From contig CANHGS010000013.1 in the NCBI GenBank assembly GCA_947460595.1, forward strand, positions 28,837 to 92,836: DNA of 64,000 bases. Reading direction: 5' to 3'. Source of the stretch: Bacteroidota bacterium. Its GTDB lineage: Bacteria; Bacteroidota; Bacteroidia; Chitinophagales; Chitinophagaceae. Both the position numbers and the translations under genes were made by a program. Below are positions 43,914 through 54,500 of the stretch, in pieces. Position 1 is the stretch's first letter; every line of letters starts with the position of its first letter. The notes under the pieces are model-generated. The model saw only the letters and a program-made list of their open reading frames with translations, was not told the origin of the DNA and did no database searches.

Positions 43914-43980
43914 AACTCGCTTACTGAGATTTCCGTTCACTCTTCACTCTTCACTCTTCACTAAACCCCCAATTTTTGCA

Positions 43981-44520
43981 TTACATGCCAACCTGAGGTT
44001 CAAGCTTGGTAAAGATTTTTGCCACCCTAGTATATACATAACCATTCTTGTCATTCAAACGCAATACCAGTTCATTGGTAGCTACTTTATTAGCAATGTC
44101 TTTTTTGGGTTTAGTGCCATTGGTCACTTTGTCCTTAATGGTGATCTGCCAAACAGCTTCATCTGTATACCTGACAAGGGTATCGGTTTGTTTGCCACTT
44201 TCTATTAAAACAGGTTTAGAAGTCACTTTTGTAATGGTAGCCGTATACAATTGTTGTTTAATCCAAATCCTTTCAATTTTGATATATGGAACCTTGTTTG
44301 CAATCAAATAGATATAGTATACTGGTTTAGTGGGTATCAATTGAACCTTGGTTTCCTTGCCACCCACTTCTATTACCGGAGAGGGCGCAACACCATCTAT
44401 AAATACTCTTTCATAAGCTTTTAGCCTGAGCGATGGGGAAGTAGGTGTATTGGTTTGTCCATTGGCTAGCAAGGTTAAACACAAGAATGCCACTATGCAA
44501 GTAAACAAAGATGAACGCAT
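43981..44520 (-). CDS. Small secreted protein of unknown function
   Basis: The 179-residue protein has a signal peptide (VAFLCLTLLANGQ). The mature part is rich in beta strands and Thr/Lys (GGKETKVQLIPTKPVYYIYLIANKVPYIKIERIWIKQQ). No family or active site was recognised. It starts 3 bp downstream of the large T9SS protein on the same strand, so it is almost surely translated from the same mRNA and may help that protein fold, localise or bind. Its stop lies 10 bp from the edge of repeat copy B. Confidence 0.72.
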   Translation of the reverse strand: MRSSLFTCIVAFLCLTLLANGQTNTPTSPSLRLKAYERVFIDGVAPSPVIEVGGKETKVQLIPTKPVYYIYLIANKVPYIKIERIWIKQQLYTATITKVTSKPVLIESGKQTDTLVRYTDEAVWQITIKDKVTNGTKPKKDIANKVATNELVLRLNDKNGYVYTRVAKIFTKLEPQVGM

Positions 44521-44523
44521 AAA

Positions 44524-47448
44524 CTATTGTTTGATCACTTTTTGAATGGTTTGATATTTCTTATTATCACTAGTAATCTGGATAATATAATTGCCAGAAG
44601 CAAGATTACCAAGCGGTATGGAGCCTGATCCATAGTTCACAGATTGGCTAAATACGGGTTGACCCCACATATTGTAAACCTGTACCTGCATAGATTTAAT
44701 CCCCGTTAAACTACCCTGTCCATATTGATAAGTTCCCCTACTTACGGTTGGGAATACTTTGATAAAGTTTTTATCATTCAAAATGGCGGTGTTGATTGCG
44801 GTAGAGGTATTAGGCTTAAAATTAGAGTTCCCAATGGCCGTATAATACATACCATTGCCATGGGTACCAATGAGCATGGTATTATCCGCTGGGCGATAGT
44901 CTAAAGAGGTAATTACGGCAAAATTCAGGACAGAAGGAGCTTCTCTTGACCATACAATAGTACCACCGGCACCCAACGTCTTCCCAATGCTTGCGGTAGT
45001 GAATAAACCAACAGAGGTTCCAACATAGTATTCAGTTACAGGAACACCACTTTCTAATTTTGGTGCAATGACACAAGATCTGATAGAGGGTAATGTTAAA
45101 TTGCCTTCTGCATTTGACCAGCTTGGTTTAGGCGATTGAGCATTATAAGTCCACCAAATTGAGGTCTGAGCATAGTTAGAAACAACAGCCATGATTTCAT
45201 TGTCATCATTGGGGTTTACAGCAATATCAATAATATTACCAGTAACTCCAGTGGGAGAAATATCTACTGGCATTGCCAAAGCGTCGGCATTAGCATAATC
45301 GTTTAAACGGAAAATTTTACCATTGCTAGTACCATAATACATGGCATGGGTTGTTTTATAGGGTCCCCATGAGAAATCAATGGTTCTAATAGAAACGGGT
45401 GTTGACCCACCCTGATCAGTGACTAGTGCTACTCCAGTCATTTTTGTCCATTTGGTGCTATCCACCGTACTAGCAGTAGTGGTTCTAAACAAATTATAAT
45501 AATTGGCATAGAACATTACCTCAGAATTGGAATTGCTCAATTTAAAATAGGTCACAAAATCGCCCCAGCCAGTACTGCCATTAGAAATCATATCTGACAC
45601 TTTTGGTCTGATGCTTCCACCGGGATAATTAGCATAGTCCAAAACTTCATCTCTGTAAAATGCACCACTTTGGAAACCATAATAAATGAGTTGTTTGCCT
45701 GCATTGATATTGGCAATATCTACCGCCACCCCATCACCCCCAAATACATTTTCATAGTCGTCAATAAGAGGTCTACTGGCCGGTCTTGGTCCAAGATTCA
45801 AAGTGGCATCTCTATACCAAGTACCATTGTCTTGGGCCCCACCCAAGAAATTGTTTTTCCCAGTTTCAGGATCAATGGCAACATGGTAATATTGCAGTGT
45901 CTGATAGTTTTTGACAAAACTCCAAACTACTGGTGTGGCCGTTATATCATTCGTTATCTGAATGCTACCATCATTATTGGCATAGGCTTTTTTGGGATTG
46001 GTAGGGTCAAACACCAAACCGTGCATATCTGGATGAGAATTAGCGGTTGGATAGCCACCAATGGTGAGGGTTGCTCCAGTTGTGGTAAATCCATTCAATG
46101 ATCTATATAAATTGGTTCCTGCCACAAAAACCATATTTGGGTCGTCTGGCTTAATGGCCAATGCCATATTGTAACCACCTTGTAAGGATACACCTCCGTT
46201 GGTTCCTGATCCTGTTGGCATAAATGCAGAAAGATTGGTCCATTGAGGAATGCCTCCTAATGATTCAAATTTGAACAAATCAACCTCTGAAGTAGTGGCC
46301 CCAACGCTACTACCATTTTCATACAACACAAACAGGATATTATTATTGGAAGGCGCTAAAGCCATTAAGATTCTACCCCAGTTGGCCGTTCCTGTATTTT
46401 GTTTAAAACCAGCAGGTGTTTCGGCAACATTACCTGCAATGGCGGTCCAAGATCCAGCATCGCCGGTAGCAGATTCCCAAACGCCACGGTCCGTGGTATT
46501 TTTCAAATGAAATGCTATATAGATCTTGGACCCATCGGCTTTAATCACTACATCTGTATTCCCGGTGGCGGTATTACCACCCAAAGTGCCTTTAACAGCT
46601 GACCAAGTAGTACCCCCATTTTGAGACCTTTGTATGGTATTTTGACCAGCTACATATACATCACCTGTTACTGGATGAACAACAATTTTGTGAATTACGT
46701 CAAATGCACTGGAAAATGTTTCAAGGGTAGATTGTGTACTGGACAATGCTGTCCAAGTTGCGCCATTGTCTGTTGATTTAAATACACCATTGCCCAAATA
46801 ACTTGCGCCAGATGCGGCAGCTGAATTACCCAATGCCTCGCCAGTACCGGCATACCAAGTATTTTCTTCTCCAACCCTAGGGTCCTGTGCTAATGCAGTC
46901 AGGCTATGAATTTGCGCTGATGGGGTAACCAAACTCCAGTTTGCGCCTGCATCTGTTGAGCGCATGATTCCGCCACTCACACAACCGGCAATGATTACTC
47001 TATTGGATGTTCCATTGAATCGTTTGTCAAAAACTAAAGCCCTTGTTCTACCGCCAATATTATTGGGACCAGCTTTTAAATAAATATTGCTTGAAGGAGT
47101 GGTTACGCCATTAGAAACCCTTACAACACCATTCTGCATGGAACTAGGTTCTGCTGAAACGGGAAGGCTCATGGCCTGTTTCATTTCATCGGCAAAAGCA
47201 TTTTTTGGAATCTTGCCCGTTTTTGGGTCTTTGAGCAAATCAAACTCATATTTCCATCTTGCAGCCTGCATTTCTGCACGCGCTCTTGGGTTTTCTTCGT
47301 CTTCGTTTTCTTCTCCTTCAGCCTTTCTTTCTAGCCAAGCTTCTTTGAAGGTCTTCTCCCTCCAAAAACGCAAACCGTTCTTTTTGACCATTAGTCCAAT
47401 GCCAACAAAAGTTACCACAGCTGTAATAAGGAGAAGCCTTTTTTTCAT
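44524..47448 (-). CDS. Large T9SS-exported BNR/sortilin-like repeat protein
   Basis: The 974-residue protein starts with a membrane-type signal (LLLITAVVTFVGIGLMV). Its body carries BNR/Asp-box-like repeats (STDAGANWSL, STDNGATWTAL, SQNGGTTWSAV, ...) like sortilin VPS10 or sialidase propellers, probably a surface-exposed beta-propeller. The C-terminus (VFPTVSRGTYQYGQGS...MWGQPVFSQSVNYGSGSIPLGN...GNYIIQITSDNKKYQTIQKVIKQ) is a type A T9SS sorting domain, so it should cross the outer membrane via the type IX system. Near residues 40-60 lies an acidic KAEGEENEDEEN segment. The substrate is unknown. The small secreted gene is downstream. Confidence 0.87.
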   Translation of the reverse strand: MKKRLLLITAVVTFVGIGLMVKKNGLRFWREKTFKEAWLERKAEGEENEDEENPRARAEMQAARWKYEFDLLKDPKTGKIPKNAFADEMKQAMSLPVSAEPSSMQNGVVRVSNGVTTPSSNIYLKAGPNNIGGRTRALVFDKRFNGTSNRVIIAGCVSGGIMRSTDAGANWSLVTPSAQIHSLTALAQDPRVGEENTWYAGTGEALGNSAAASGASYLGNGVFKSTDNGATWTALSSTQSTLETFSSAFDVIHKIVVHPVTGDVYVAGQNTIQRSQNGGTTWSAVKGTLGGNTATGNTDVVIKADGSKIYIAFHLKNTTDRGVWESATGDAGSWTAIAGNVAETPAGFKQNTGTANWGRILMALAPSNNNILFVLYENGSSVGATTSEVDLFKFESLGGIPQWTNLSAFMPTGSGTNGGVSLQGGYNMALAIKPDDPNMVFVAGTNLYRSLNGFTTTGATLTIGGYPTANSHPDMHGLVFDPTNPKKAYANNDGSIQITNDITATPVVWSFVKNYQTLQYYHVAIDPETGKNNFLGGAQDNGTWYRDATLNLGPRPASRPLIDDYENVFGGDGVAVDIANINAGKQLIYYGFQSGAFYRDEVLDYANYPGGSIRPKVSDMISNGSTGWGDFVTYFKLSNSNSEVMFYANYYNLFRTTTASTVDSTKWTKMTGVALVTDQGGSTPVSIRTIDFSWGPYKTTHAMYYGTSNGKIFRLNDYANADALAMPVDISPTGVTGNIIDIAVNPNDDNEIMAVVSNYAQTSIWWTYNAQSPKPSWSNAEGNLTLPSIRSCVIAPKLESGVPVTEYYVGTSVGLFTTASIGKTLGAGGTIVWSREAPSVLNFAVITSLDYRPADNTMLIGTHGNGMYYTAIGNSNFKPNTSTAINTAILNDKNFIKVFPTVSRGTYQYGQGSLTGIKSMQVQVYNMWGQPVFSQSVNYGSGSIPLGNLASGNYIIQITSDNKKYQTIQKVIKQ

Positions 47449-47487
47449 AAAAACAAATATTTAAAGCTCTAAGATATTGAATTGTTT

Positions 47488-47533
47488 AATACAATAATGG
47501 CAGCCATTTGGTTGCCATTATTGTATTTTTTTT
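47488..47533 (+). terminator. Perfect 15-bp stem with T8 tail between two T9SS genes
   Basis: AATACAATAATGGCA (47488-47502) pairs exactly with TGCCATTATTGTATT (47513-47527) around a 10-nt loop, and a run of eight T (47526-47533) follows on the plus strand. Both flanking genes are on the minus strand, where the stem is followed by AAACAATTC without a T-run. It probably serves the upstream S8 gene as a bidirectional or inefficient terminator, or blocks antisense transcription. Confidence 0.75.
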
Positions 47534-47548
47534 GCTTTTTCCTTTGAA

Positions 47549-50500
47549 TTAACGTTGAATAAGGAATTTTTTCAAATAGGTCTTATTGTTATAGCGCACT
47601 TTTATAATATATAATCCAGCCGCCGCATCAATTAAAGAAAGGGTTTTATTCAGTTTTCCATTGAATCCAGGGTATTCTTCCATCAATAGCCGCTGCCCCC
47701 AGTTGTTTAAAACTTCTAATACCAGGTCATTTTTCTCAAAGACTTCCAAACTTACTTTAAACCTGCCTTTGTTAGGGTTGGGAAATACATTCAAGAAAAT
47801 ATCATCCGGAATCACGCCATTTTGAAAATTAATGCTATTTGAAATCTGTCCGCAACCACTGGCATCGGTTACTATAGACTTATAAATGCCATTTCTAATG
47901 GGCTTGATACTAGCTCTGTTAGCTCCTGAAATTAAGGTATCGTTGAGGTACCATTGGTTACCAGCAGACAAGCTACTCAACAAAGAATCGCCCACCAATG
48001 AAATCACTGGTACCATAGGAAGATTAGCCACTACGGGAACACGGTCACTCACACAATTATTGGTATTCACTTTCATATTGTACAAGAAATAATAAAACTG
48101 CTGGTAGAAATTGGTATCAGCCGTATTGGTACTATTCACGGCACTATTGCCCGTGATGGAGATGACATTTGGAATGCTAAATGGATAGGAGTTTCCGGTA
48201 ATGCCATTATTCCTAAAAATGGTGGCATTGTCTAGGCAGTTGATGATTAAAATATGGTCGCCGGGAGTGTTTACCGGTAAGTTTAGTCTATATACTTTAC
48301 CCGTATCCCCAGCAGGATTGCCCGTAACAGCTCCCATGACAGGGTTAGGGTTGCTGGCTTCAACTTGTAGTGCTACTTCTGAGAGTGGGTAATAATTATA
48401 ACCACCTTGCCCGTCAGGGCCTGCATAATTTGCTACGGTGAATATAATGGTGCCTGGATAACCGGTATAGAGCTTGGCGGTTTCAATGGTCAAAGGCACT
48501 TCATTTCTAAAGTTGATATAATTGCCACTGAAATAATTATAACCTCCGTTTGGATAGGCCAATTTGGTAGTGGCCCCCACTGCACCCCTGCTCTCCTTGC
48601 CCAAGTAAAAAGTATTGTTGCCGGGAATATTGTTGGTACTAACAGCGCTTCCAACAGCAAGTGCGGATGTTGCAGTTGTAGAATTATACCAATAATAATT
48701 GCTAGAGACCAATGGATTCAGCACTTTCAACAAAGCATTGTTGTTACAGATAGTAGCTGCTGCAGATGCATTACTTGGCTTTGCCGCAGTAACCACTGTG
48801 CTGCTCATACTGTTATTAGATAGGTTTTGATCTCCAACCATGTTTACGGAACTGTTAATGGAATAGGTAGTTCCAGGAAGGGTATTAAAGGCAGTTGGAA
48901 AAGTATATTCCATACTGCTCAATGCAGATAAAGTTCCTTTGAATACGGCAGAGAAACTAGCAATGGTGGTGCTGCCATTACTAATAGTTGCTGTTAAGGG
49001 AATATTTGTTTGTTCAATACTGCCATTGTTTTTTAGAGATACGGTCAAGTATTGTCCATCAATACCACAGTTGCCTGAAGCGGGAGAAAGAATGCCGGTC
49101 AAGCTTAGGTCATTTGAAGCAGCTACCACGCGCAATCTAAAATCAGCCGTTTCGCCTTTTCCATAATTACCACAGGGGTTCACGTCAGAAGCAAGGCTAG
49201 TTTCTTGAACAATGACGCGCATTAAATAAATAGCGCCGGTACTTAAACCCGCCGGAGTAGTGATATTAGTTGCATAAGCCGTATTAGCATTCAAAGCAGC
49301 GCTTTGAGCAATTTTTTCAGATGCATCAAATAGGCCATTGTTATTAAAGTCAATATAGACGGTGACTATTCTAGGGTTGGTACTAGCATCACAGCTACTG
49401 GTTTTTACGCGGAGCGATAGTGATTGAGAAGATTCAATATCGCCACTAAAGTTGGTAGCATTGGTATAACTGGTGCAACCTGCAGGGTTTTCATATTTCA
49501 AAGTGCCAAGAACCACACTGTCAATTCGGGCACCGGTGTTGGAAGTTGGAGCAGACGCGCAATAAGCCAGTCCACCACCACCGCTGATCATCAATGAATA
49601 AGCTTGTTGGCCCCTTTGTAAATTACCCTTATGCGTTACGGTAATGGTATAAGTATCGCCTGGAATGGTGCTATCAATATTGATCCGCTCTACATTGTCA
49701 GTGATATTATTTCCTCTAGACGCTGAAAGCGCAGGGATAGCAGGATTTAAGACCCAGGGCAAGAAAGTTCTAGCCCCTTTGGTGATGCTAATATCAAGAT
49801 CATTCACCAATTTTTTGGCTGGATTGTTGAGCATATTCACGGTCTCAACATTACCCTTTGGATCAGTCCAACTAATAGTGGCTGCTAAAGGAGATTTACC
49901 AGAAGCAATCACCGTGGTAGAAAAACGCTGACCATTGCTCAAGTTGTTTTCGTAGATCAAGTGATCACTGGCACTAGCATTGTTAGAACTCACTGCTGCA
50001 GTAATCATAGCTGCCGCTTTTTCAACATTCAACAAACCCCATCCATATCTATAATCGGGCCCTGGAAAACTACCCGCTTCGTCGGCACTGTGAATAGCCA
50101 AACCCTTGAGGGTAGCGGATCGCATAAAAGCGCCTGCTTTTAGTTTAGACCAATATTCTTGCAACAATAACAAAGAACCGGTTGTATTGGGAGAAGCGTG
50201 TGATGTGCCATTGCGAGAATCATAACCGGTATTGGAACTGGCATTGCTTGAATAAACCTGAACGCCATCGGCCACCAAGTCAGGTTTGATTCTTCCATCA
50301 TCAGTTGGGCCCCAACTACTAAAGCTAGACATGACCACGTCTTCTTTTCTATTATATCCCCCCGGGATTCCTTCAACGGCTCCAACGGTTAGAATATTCT
50401 TGGCGTTGGCGTCCCAAGCTATTGAGCCAAAAGCGTCATTGCTACTCATGCCCGCAGGTCTATTACCCGCATCTACCATTTGGTTAGACGTGTTGAATCT

Positions 50501-51325
50501 ATAATATTTGGTACCCTCATCAGGTCCCGTATAAGCCCGATTATTACCAGCAGCTTTTACAATCAAATAATTGGGGGCATTGTAAGCTATGGAATCCAGT
50601 AATTGAGCGTCTTCACTGTAGTAGCCAAATTTATAGTCCTCATTTTCTCCAGACCTGCCCCAGAATTCCCATCTGCTAAAACTGCTATTATAATTCCATC
50701 CAGCAATAATGCCATAGGAATGGTTAGACAGAATTAAATTAGACGCTTCGGCAAACATTTCAGAAAAATCATTGTCAAAATCATAAGCTACTATGCCTGG
50801 CATAGCATAAGCCATGCCCTTTGCATTGGCATTAATGCCAGTGGCAATCATGGTGCCCGCCACATGTGTTGAATGGTCTGCTACTGAACTGGCATTGTCT
50901 TTTTGAGTAACCCTACCAGTTAATTCTACATGGGTATTTAAAATTTTTCCCTCGTCCCAAATACCCAATTTGTTTTTTAATCCTGTACTTGATCCGCTAA
51001 GGTTGAGACCTGTACTTCCACCAGGCCACAATTGGTTGGCCTTAGTAGTTGCTGCCGCAATGGTATTGTTTTGGGTAATATAATATTTGGGATGCCCCAC
51101 TGCGTCAACGCCTACTAAAACAGCATTTCTGCCATTGGAAGATTGAATAGTTAGGCTCCAGCCCTTGTCCTTGGCTAGTTTCAGGGCCTTGGCATAGTTT
51201 TCATTTTCAACGGCACGATAATTTCTAGCGGCCATTTCTAGCACGTCTCTGTTGGTGATTACCTGCGCTTGCAAGAAACCCGAAGATCCAGCCAATAAAA
51301 CAATCCCCATCCATTTTCTAAACAT
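47549..51325 (-). CDS. T9SS-exported subtilisin-like serine protease (S8 family)
   Basis: After a signal peptide (IVLLAGSSGFLQAQ) the peptidase domain shows the subtilisin triad: D124 (LGIWDEG), H151 (DHSTHVAGT) and S375 (RNGTSHASP), with oxyanion N261 in AAGNN. The usual GTSMA is GTSHA here. Downstream come a CUB/P-type beta domain, a GEVED domain (VYIDFNNNGLFDASEKIAQ), CARDB-like segments, and a C-terminal T9SS type A domain (LNVFPNPNKGRF...YIIKVRYNNKTYLKKFLIQR). At 1258 residues it is a typical multi-domain surface protease of Bacteroidota. It would act outside the cell or on its surface. It is followed by the BNR-like gene. Confidence 0.92.
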   Translation of the reverse strand: MFRKWMGIVLLAGSSGFLQAQVITNRDVLEMAARNYRAVENENYAKALKLAKDKGWSLTIQSSNGRNAVLVGVDAVGHPKYYITQNNTIAAATTKANQLWPGGSTGLNLSGSSTGLKNKLGIWDEGKILNTHVELTGRVTQKDNASSVADHSTHVAGTMIATGINANAKGMAYAMPGIVAYDFDNDFSEMFAEASNLILSNHSYGIIAGWNYNSSFSRWEFWGRSGENEDYKFGYYSEDAQLLDSIAYNAPNYLIVKAAGNNRAYTGPDEGTKYYRFNTSNQMVDAGNRPAGMSSNDAFGSIAWDANAKNILTVGAVEGIPGGYNRKEDVVMSSFSSWGPTDDGRIKPDLVADGVQVYSSNASSNTGYDSRNGTSHASPNTTGSLLLLQEYWSKLKAGAFMRSATLKGLAIHSADEAGSFPGPDYRYGWGLLNVEKAAAMITAAVSSNNASASDHLIYENNLSNGQRFSTTVIASGKSPLAATISWTDPKGNVETVNMLNNPAKKLVNDLDISITKGARTFLPWVLNPAIPALSASRGNNITDNVERINIDSTIPGDTYTITVTHKGNLQRGQQAYSLMISGGGGLAYCASAPTSNTGARIDSVVLGTLKYENPAGCTSYTNATNFSGDIESSQSLSLRVKTSSCDASTNPRIVTVYIDFNNNGLFDASEKIAQSAALNANTAYATNITTPAGLSTGAIYLMRVIVQETSLASDVNPCGNYGKGETADFRLRVVAASNDLSLTGILSPASGNCGIDGQYLTVSLKNNGSIEQTNIPLTATISNGSTTIASFSAVFKGTLSALSSMEYTFPTAFNTLPGTTYSINSSVNMVGDQNLSNNSMSSTVVTAAKPSNASAAATICNNNALLKVLNPLVSSNYYWYNSTTATSALAVGSAVSTNNIPGNNTFYLGKESRGAVGATTKLAYPNGGYNYFSGNYINFRNEVPLTIETAKLYTGYPGTIIFTVANYAGPDGQGGYNYYPLSEVALQVEASNPNPVMGAVTGNPAGDTGKVYRLNLPVNTPGDHILIINCLDNATIFRNNGITGNSYPFSIPNVISITGNSAVNSTNTADTNFYQQFYYFLYNMKVNTNNCVSDRVPVVANLPMVPVISLVGDSLLSSLSAGNQWYLNDTLISGANRASIKPIRNGIYKSIVTDASGCGQISNSINFQNGVIPDDIFLNVFPNPNKGRFKVSLEVFEKNDLVLEVLNNWGQRLLMEEYPGFNGKLNKTLSLIDAAAGLYIIKVRYNNKTYLKKFLIQR

Positions 51326-51491
51326 GGTCTAAAAATAAACTATTAAAAGGCTTGTACCCTTAAAGGTAGAGACTTTAAAGCCCATTCTTGAAGTAGGACT
51401 CCGGTGTTTTAAACCTTTTTTATAAGCTGTTTAACATAAGGGGAACCTCTTAAAACTTAAACATTACAATTTTAGAGAAGGGGTAAGCACT

Positions 51492-51499
51492 TATCTTTG
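51492..51499 (+). promoter_or_regulatory. Bacteroidota-type -7 box (TATCTTTG) for mfd
   Basis: TATCTTTG fits TAnnTTTG and lies 47 bp before the mfd ATG, in the 221-bp divergent spacer with the S8 protease. A -33 TTG is not evident (TTAG at about 51471-51474). The rest of the spacer has no other structure I can name. Confidence 0.45.
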
Positions 51500-51546
51500 C
51501 CCTCCTGAAATGGAAAACGCCTCAAATGTTTTCCGGGTGACCACCT

Positions 51547-54500
51547 ATGAACATGGGTACTTTGTTAACGCAATACCAAGAAGCACCCCGCCTTTTAGAA
51601 CTGGCGGACAGGCTTTCTATTGACCTAAGAATTCAGGAAAACGATATTCAGAAAATTTTTCTCAAAAATTTACAAGGCAGTAGTGCGGAGTTTATAGTGA
51701 GTGCGGTGTTTATGCACCCCAGTTGTCAGAACCTAAACCACTTGGTGGTATTGAATGACGCAGAGGAAGCGGCTTATTTTCAAAATACACTAGAGAACCT
51801 AACCAATGCCCTAGACCTATTTTATTTTCCTGCCTCTTTTAAGAATAGGAAGAATTTTCGTTTGCTCAATAGCTCGCACGTAATGCTCAGAACAGAAGCA
51901 TTGACTAAATTAGCTGGGGGCGGAAATAAAAAGATTCTTGTTACCTATCCTGAAGCGCTGTTTGAAAAAGTGGTCCTACCCAAGACCCTTTCAGGTAATA
52001 TCATTCAAATAAAAGTGAATGAAACCATTCAGCTCAATAACCTCATGGAACTCTTTGTCATGTATGGTTTTGAGCGAACTGATTTTGTATACGAACCAGG
52101 TCAATTTGCCCTACGTGGAGGCATATTAGACATCTATTCTTATGGTAATGAAAAACCATATAGGGTAGAATTATTTGGAAATGAAGTAGATAGTATCCGC
52201 ATCTTTGACCCCGAGACGCAGTTGAGTGAGCGCAAACTCTTGCAGGTGAATATTATTCCCAACGTGGAGACCCAATTTGAAACAGGAGACAAGGTTTCGC
52301 TTTTGGAATTTCTGCCAGATAATACCGTGGTATGGCTCAAGGACTGGGATGTGATTGCAGAAAAAATTAATCAGCAAGAAGAAGACCTAGATGGATTCTT
52401 ATCCATGATTGCCGATGGTTTTAGGATGAACAACAATGAGGAAGAGGATGACACCAAGGTATTAAAAACCGTATCTAAGGAAGACTTTGTGCAAGTGGCT
52501 GCTATTGAAGAACTCTTGGTCAAAAGGGATTTGGTAGAGTTTGGATACAAGCCGCATTTGGCCCATTATGAAATAGCATTTAAGACGCGTACACAGCCCT
52601 CATTTAATAGGCAGTTTGATTTACTCATTAAGGATCTAAAAGCGCATGAAGCGGCCAAATACAGCATCTATATTTTTGCTGAACAGCCCCGCCAATTAGA
52701 AAGGTTGAGTAGCATTTTTACGGACTTACAAACAGAGATTCAGTTTGTACCCATAGCCACCAGTATTCACGAGGGATTTATTGATGAAGACCTAAAAATT
52801 GTTTGCTATACAGACCACCAAATTTTTCAGCGCTACCATAAGTATAAGGTAAAGCAGGCCTATAATAAGAACAAGGCGCTGACGCTGAAAACCTTGAGAG
52901 ACCTGCAACCTGGAGACTATGTAACCCATATGGATCATGGGGTGGGAACCTATAGTGGTTTGCAAAAAATAGAAGTAAATGGGAAAGTGCAAGAAGCAGT
53001 GCGTATCATTTACAAAGACAGTGATATTCTCTATGTGAACATCAATTCTTTGCACAAAATTTCTAAATATACGGGCAAGGAAGGAACGGTTCCAAAGATT
53101 AATAAATTGGGTTCCGATGTTTGGAACAAATTAAAAGAGAAGACCAAGACCAAGGTTAAAGAAATAGCATTTGACCTGATTAAACTATACGCACAAAGAA
53201 AGGCGCAACAGGGTTTTGCGCACACACCTGATACCTATATGCAAACGGAACTGGAAGCGTCCTTTATTTATGAGGATACGCCAGACCAAAGCAAGGCTAC
53301 CGCCGATGTAAAGAAAGACATGGAAAGCCCATCGCCCATGGACAGACTGGTTTGTGGCGATGTTGGTTTTGGTAAAACAGAAGTGGCCATCAGGGCGGCT
53401 TTTAAAACTTGTGTAGACGGTAAGCAAGCGGCTATTTTGGTGCCAACCACCATCTTAGCTTTTCAACACTATAAAACTTTCAAAGACCGCTTAAAAGATT
53501 TTCCTGTAACGGTGGATTATGTGAATAGGTTTAAGTCGGTTAAGGAGAAAAAAGAGACATTTCAAAAATTAGAAGAAGGAAAGATTGACATTATCATTGG
53601 TACGCATGGACTCTTGGGTAAAGAAGTGAAGTTCAAGAACCTAGGAATCATGATCATTGATGAGGAACAGAAATTTGGGGTGGGGCACAAGGAGAAATTA
53701 AAGACCCTCAAAACCAATGTAGACTGTTTAACCCTTACTGCCACACCAATTCCAAGAACATTGCAGTTCTCACTCATGGGTGCGCGTGACTTAAGTATTA
53801 TGAATACGCCACCACCCAATAGGCAGCCCATTCAAACAGAAGTGCATATGTTTAATGATGACTTTATTAGGGAAGCCATCTATTATGAAACCGAAAGGGG
53901 TGGTCAGGTGTTCTTTATCCATAACCGCGTTCAGGGCTTAGCAGAAATGTGCGCCATGATTCAAGGTCTTTGTCCGGATTTGAGTATTGGTTTTGCACAC
54001 GGGCAATTAGAGGGGCATGAACTAGAAGAAAGAATCCTTGACTTTATTGAAAGAAAATATGATGTATTGGTTTGTACCAATATTGTGGAAAGTGGGGTAG
54101 ACATACCCAATGTAAATACCATCATGATTAATAATGCGCACCATTTTGGATTGAGTGATTTGCACCAATTGCGTGGGCGTGTAGGAAGAAGTAATAAAAA
54201 AGCATTCTGTTACCTAATGGGGCCACCCATGAGTTCCCTGCCAACAGATTCGCGTAAGCGCTTGCAAACACTGGAACAGTTTAGTGACTTGGGAAGTGGT
54301 TTTCAGATTGCCATGCGTGACCTAGACATTCGTGGAGCAGGAAATATGTTGGGTGGAGAACAAAGTGGTTTTATGGCGGAGATTGGATTTGAAATGTATC
54401 AGAAAATTTTAGAAGAAGCCATTAGAGAATTAAAACGCACAGAGTTTAAAGAACTATTCAAAGAAGAGATAAGTAAACAAGATGATTTTGTCAAAGACTG

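Larger units (their letters stand above)
43502..43970 (-). repeat. Composite interspersed repeat, copy B (inverted relative to copy A)
   Basis: Read on the minus strand the order matches copy A: GGGGG at 43970-43966, TTTAGTGAA and a GAAGAGT array (43962-43936), ATCTCAGTAAGCGAG, a palindrome (43913-43893), AAAAGACAAA (about 43888-43879), a 17-bp hairpin (43868-43832), an AT-rich spacer, and a second array (43682-43502). The second array is organised in units starting AGTGAAGAGATA at 43501, 43561 and 43606, plus a decayed one at 43647. The element fills nearly all of the 559-bp gap and no gene is visible in it. Confidence 0.85.

Noticed and set aside
43501..43962. CRISPR-like repeat array
   Set aside because: The repeats are tandem heptamers (GTGAAGA) without unique spacers of regular length, and no cas genes lie nearby.
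48407..48823. 138-residue frame antisense to the S8 protease
   Set aside because: Shadow frame in the complement of Thr/Ser/Asn-rich repeats of the protease C-terminal half.
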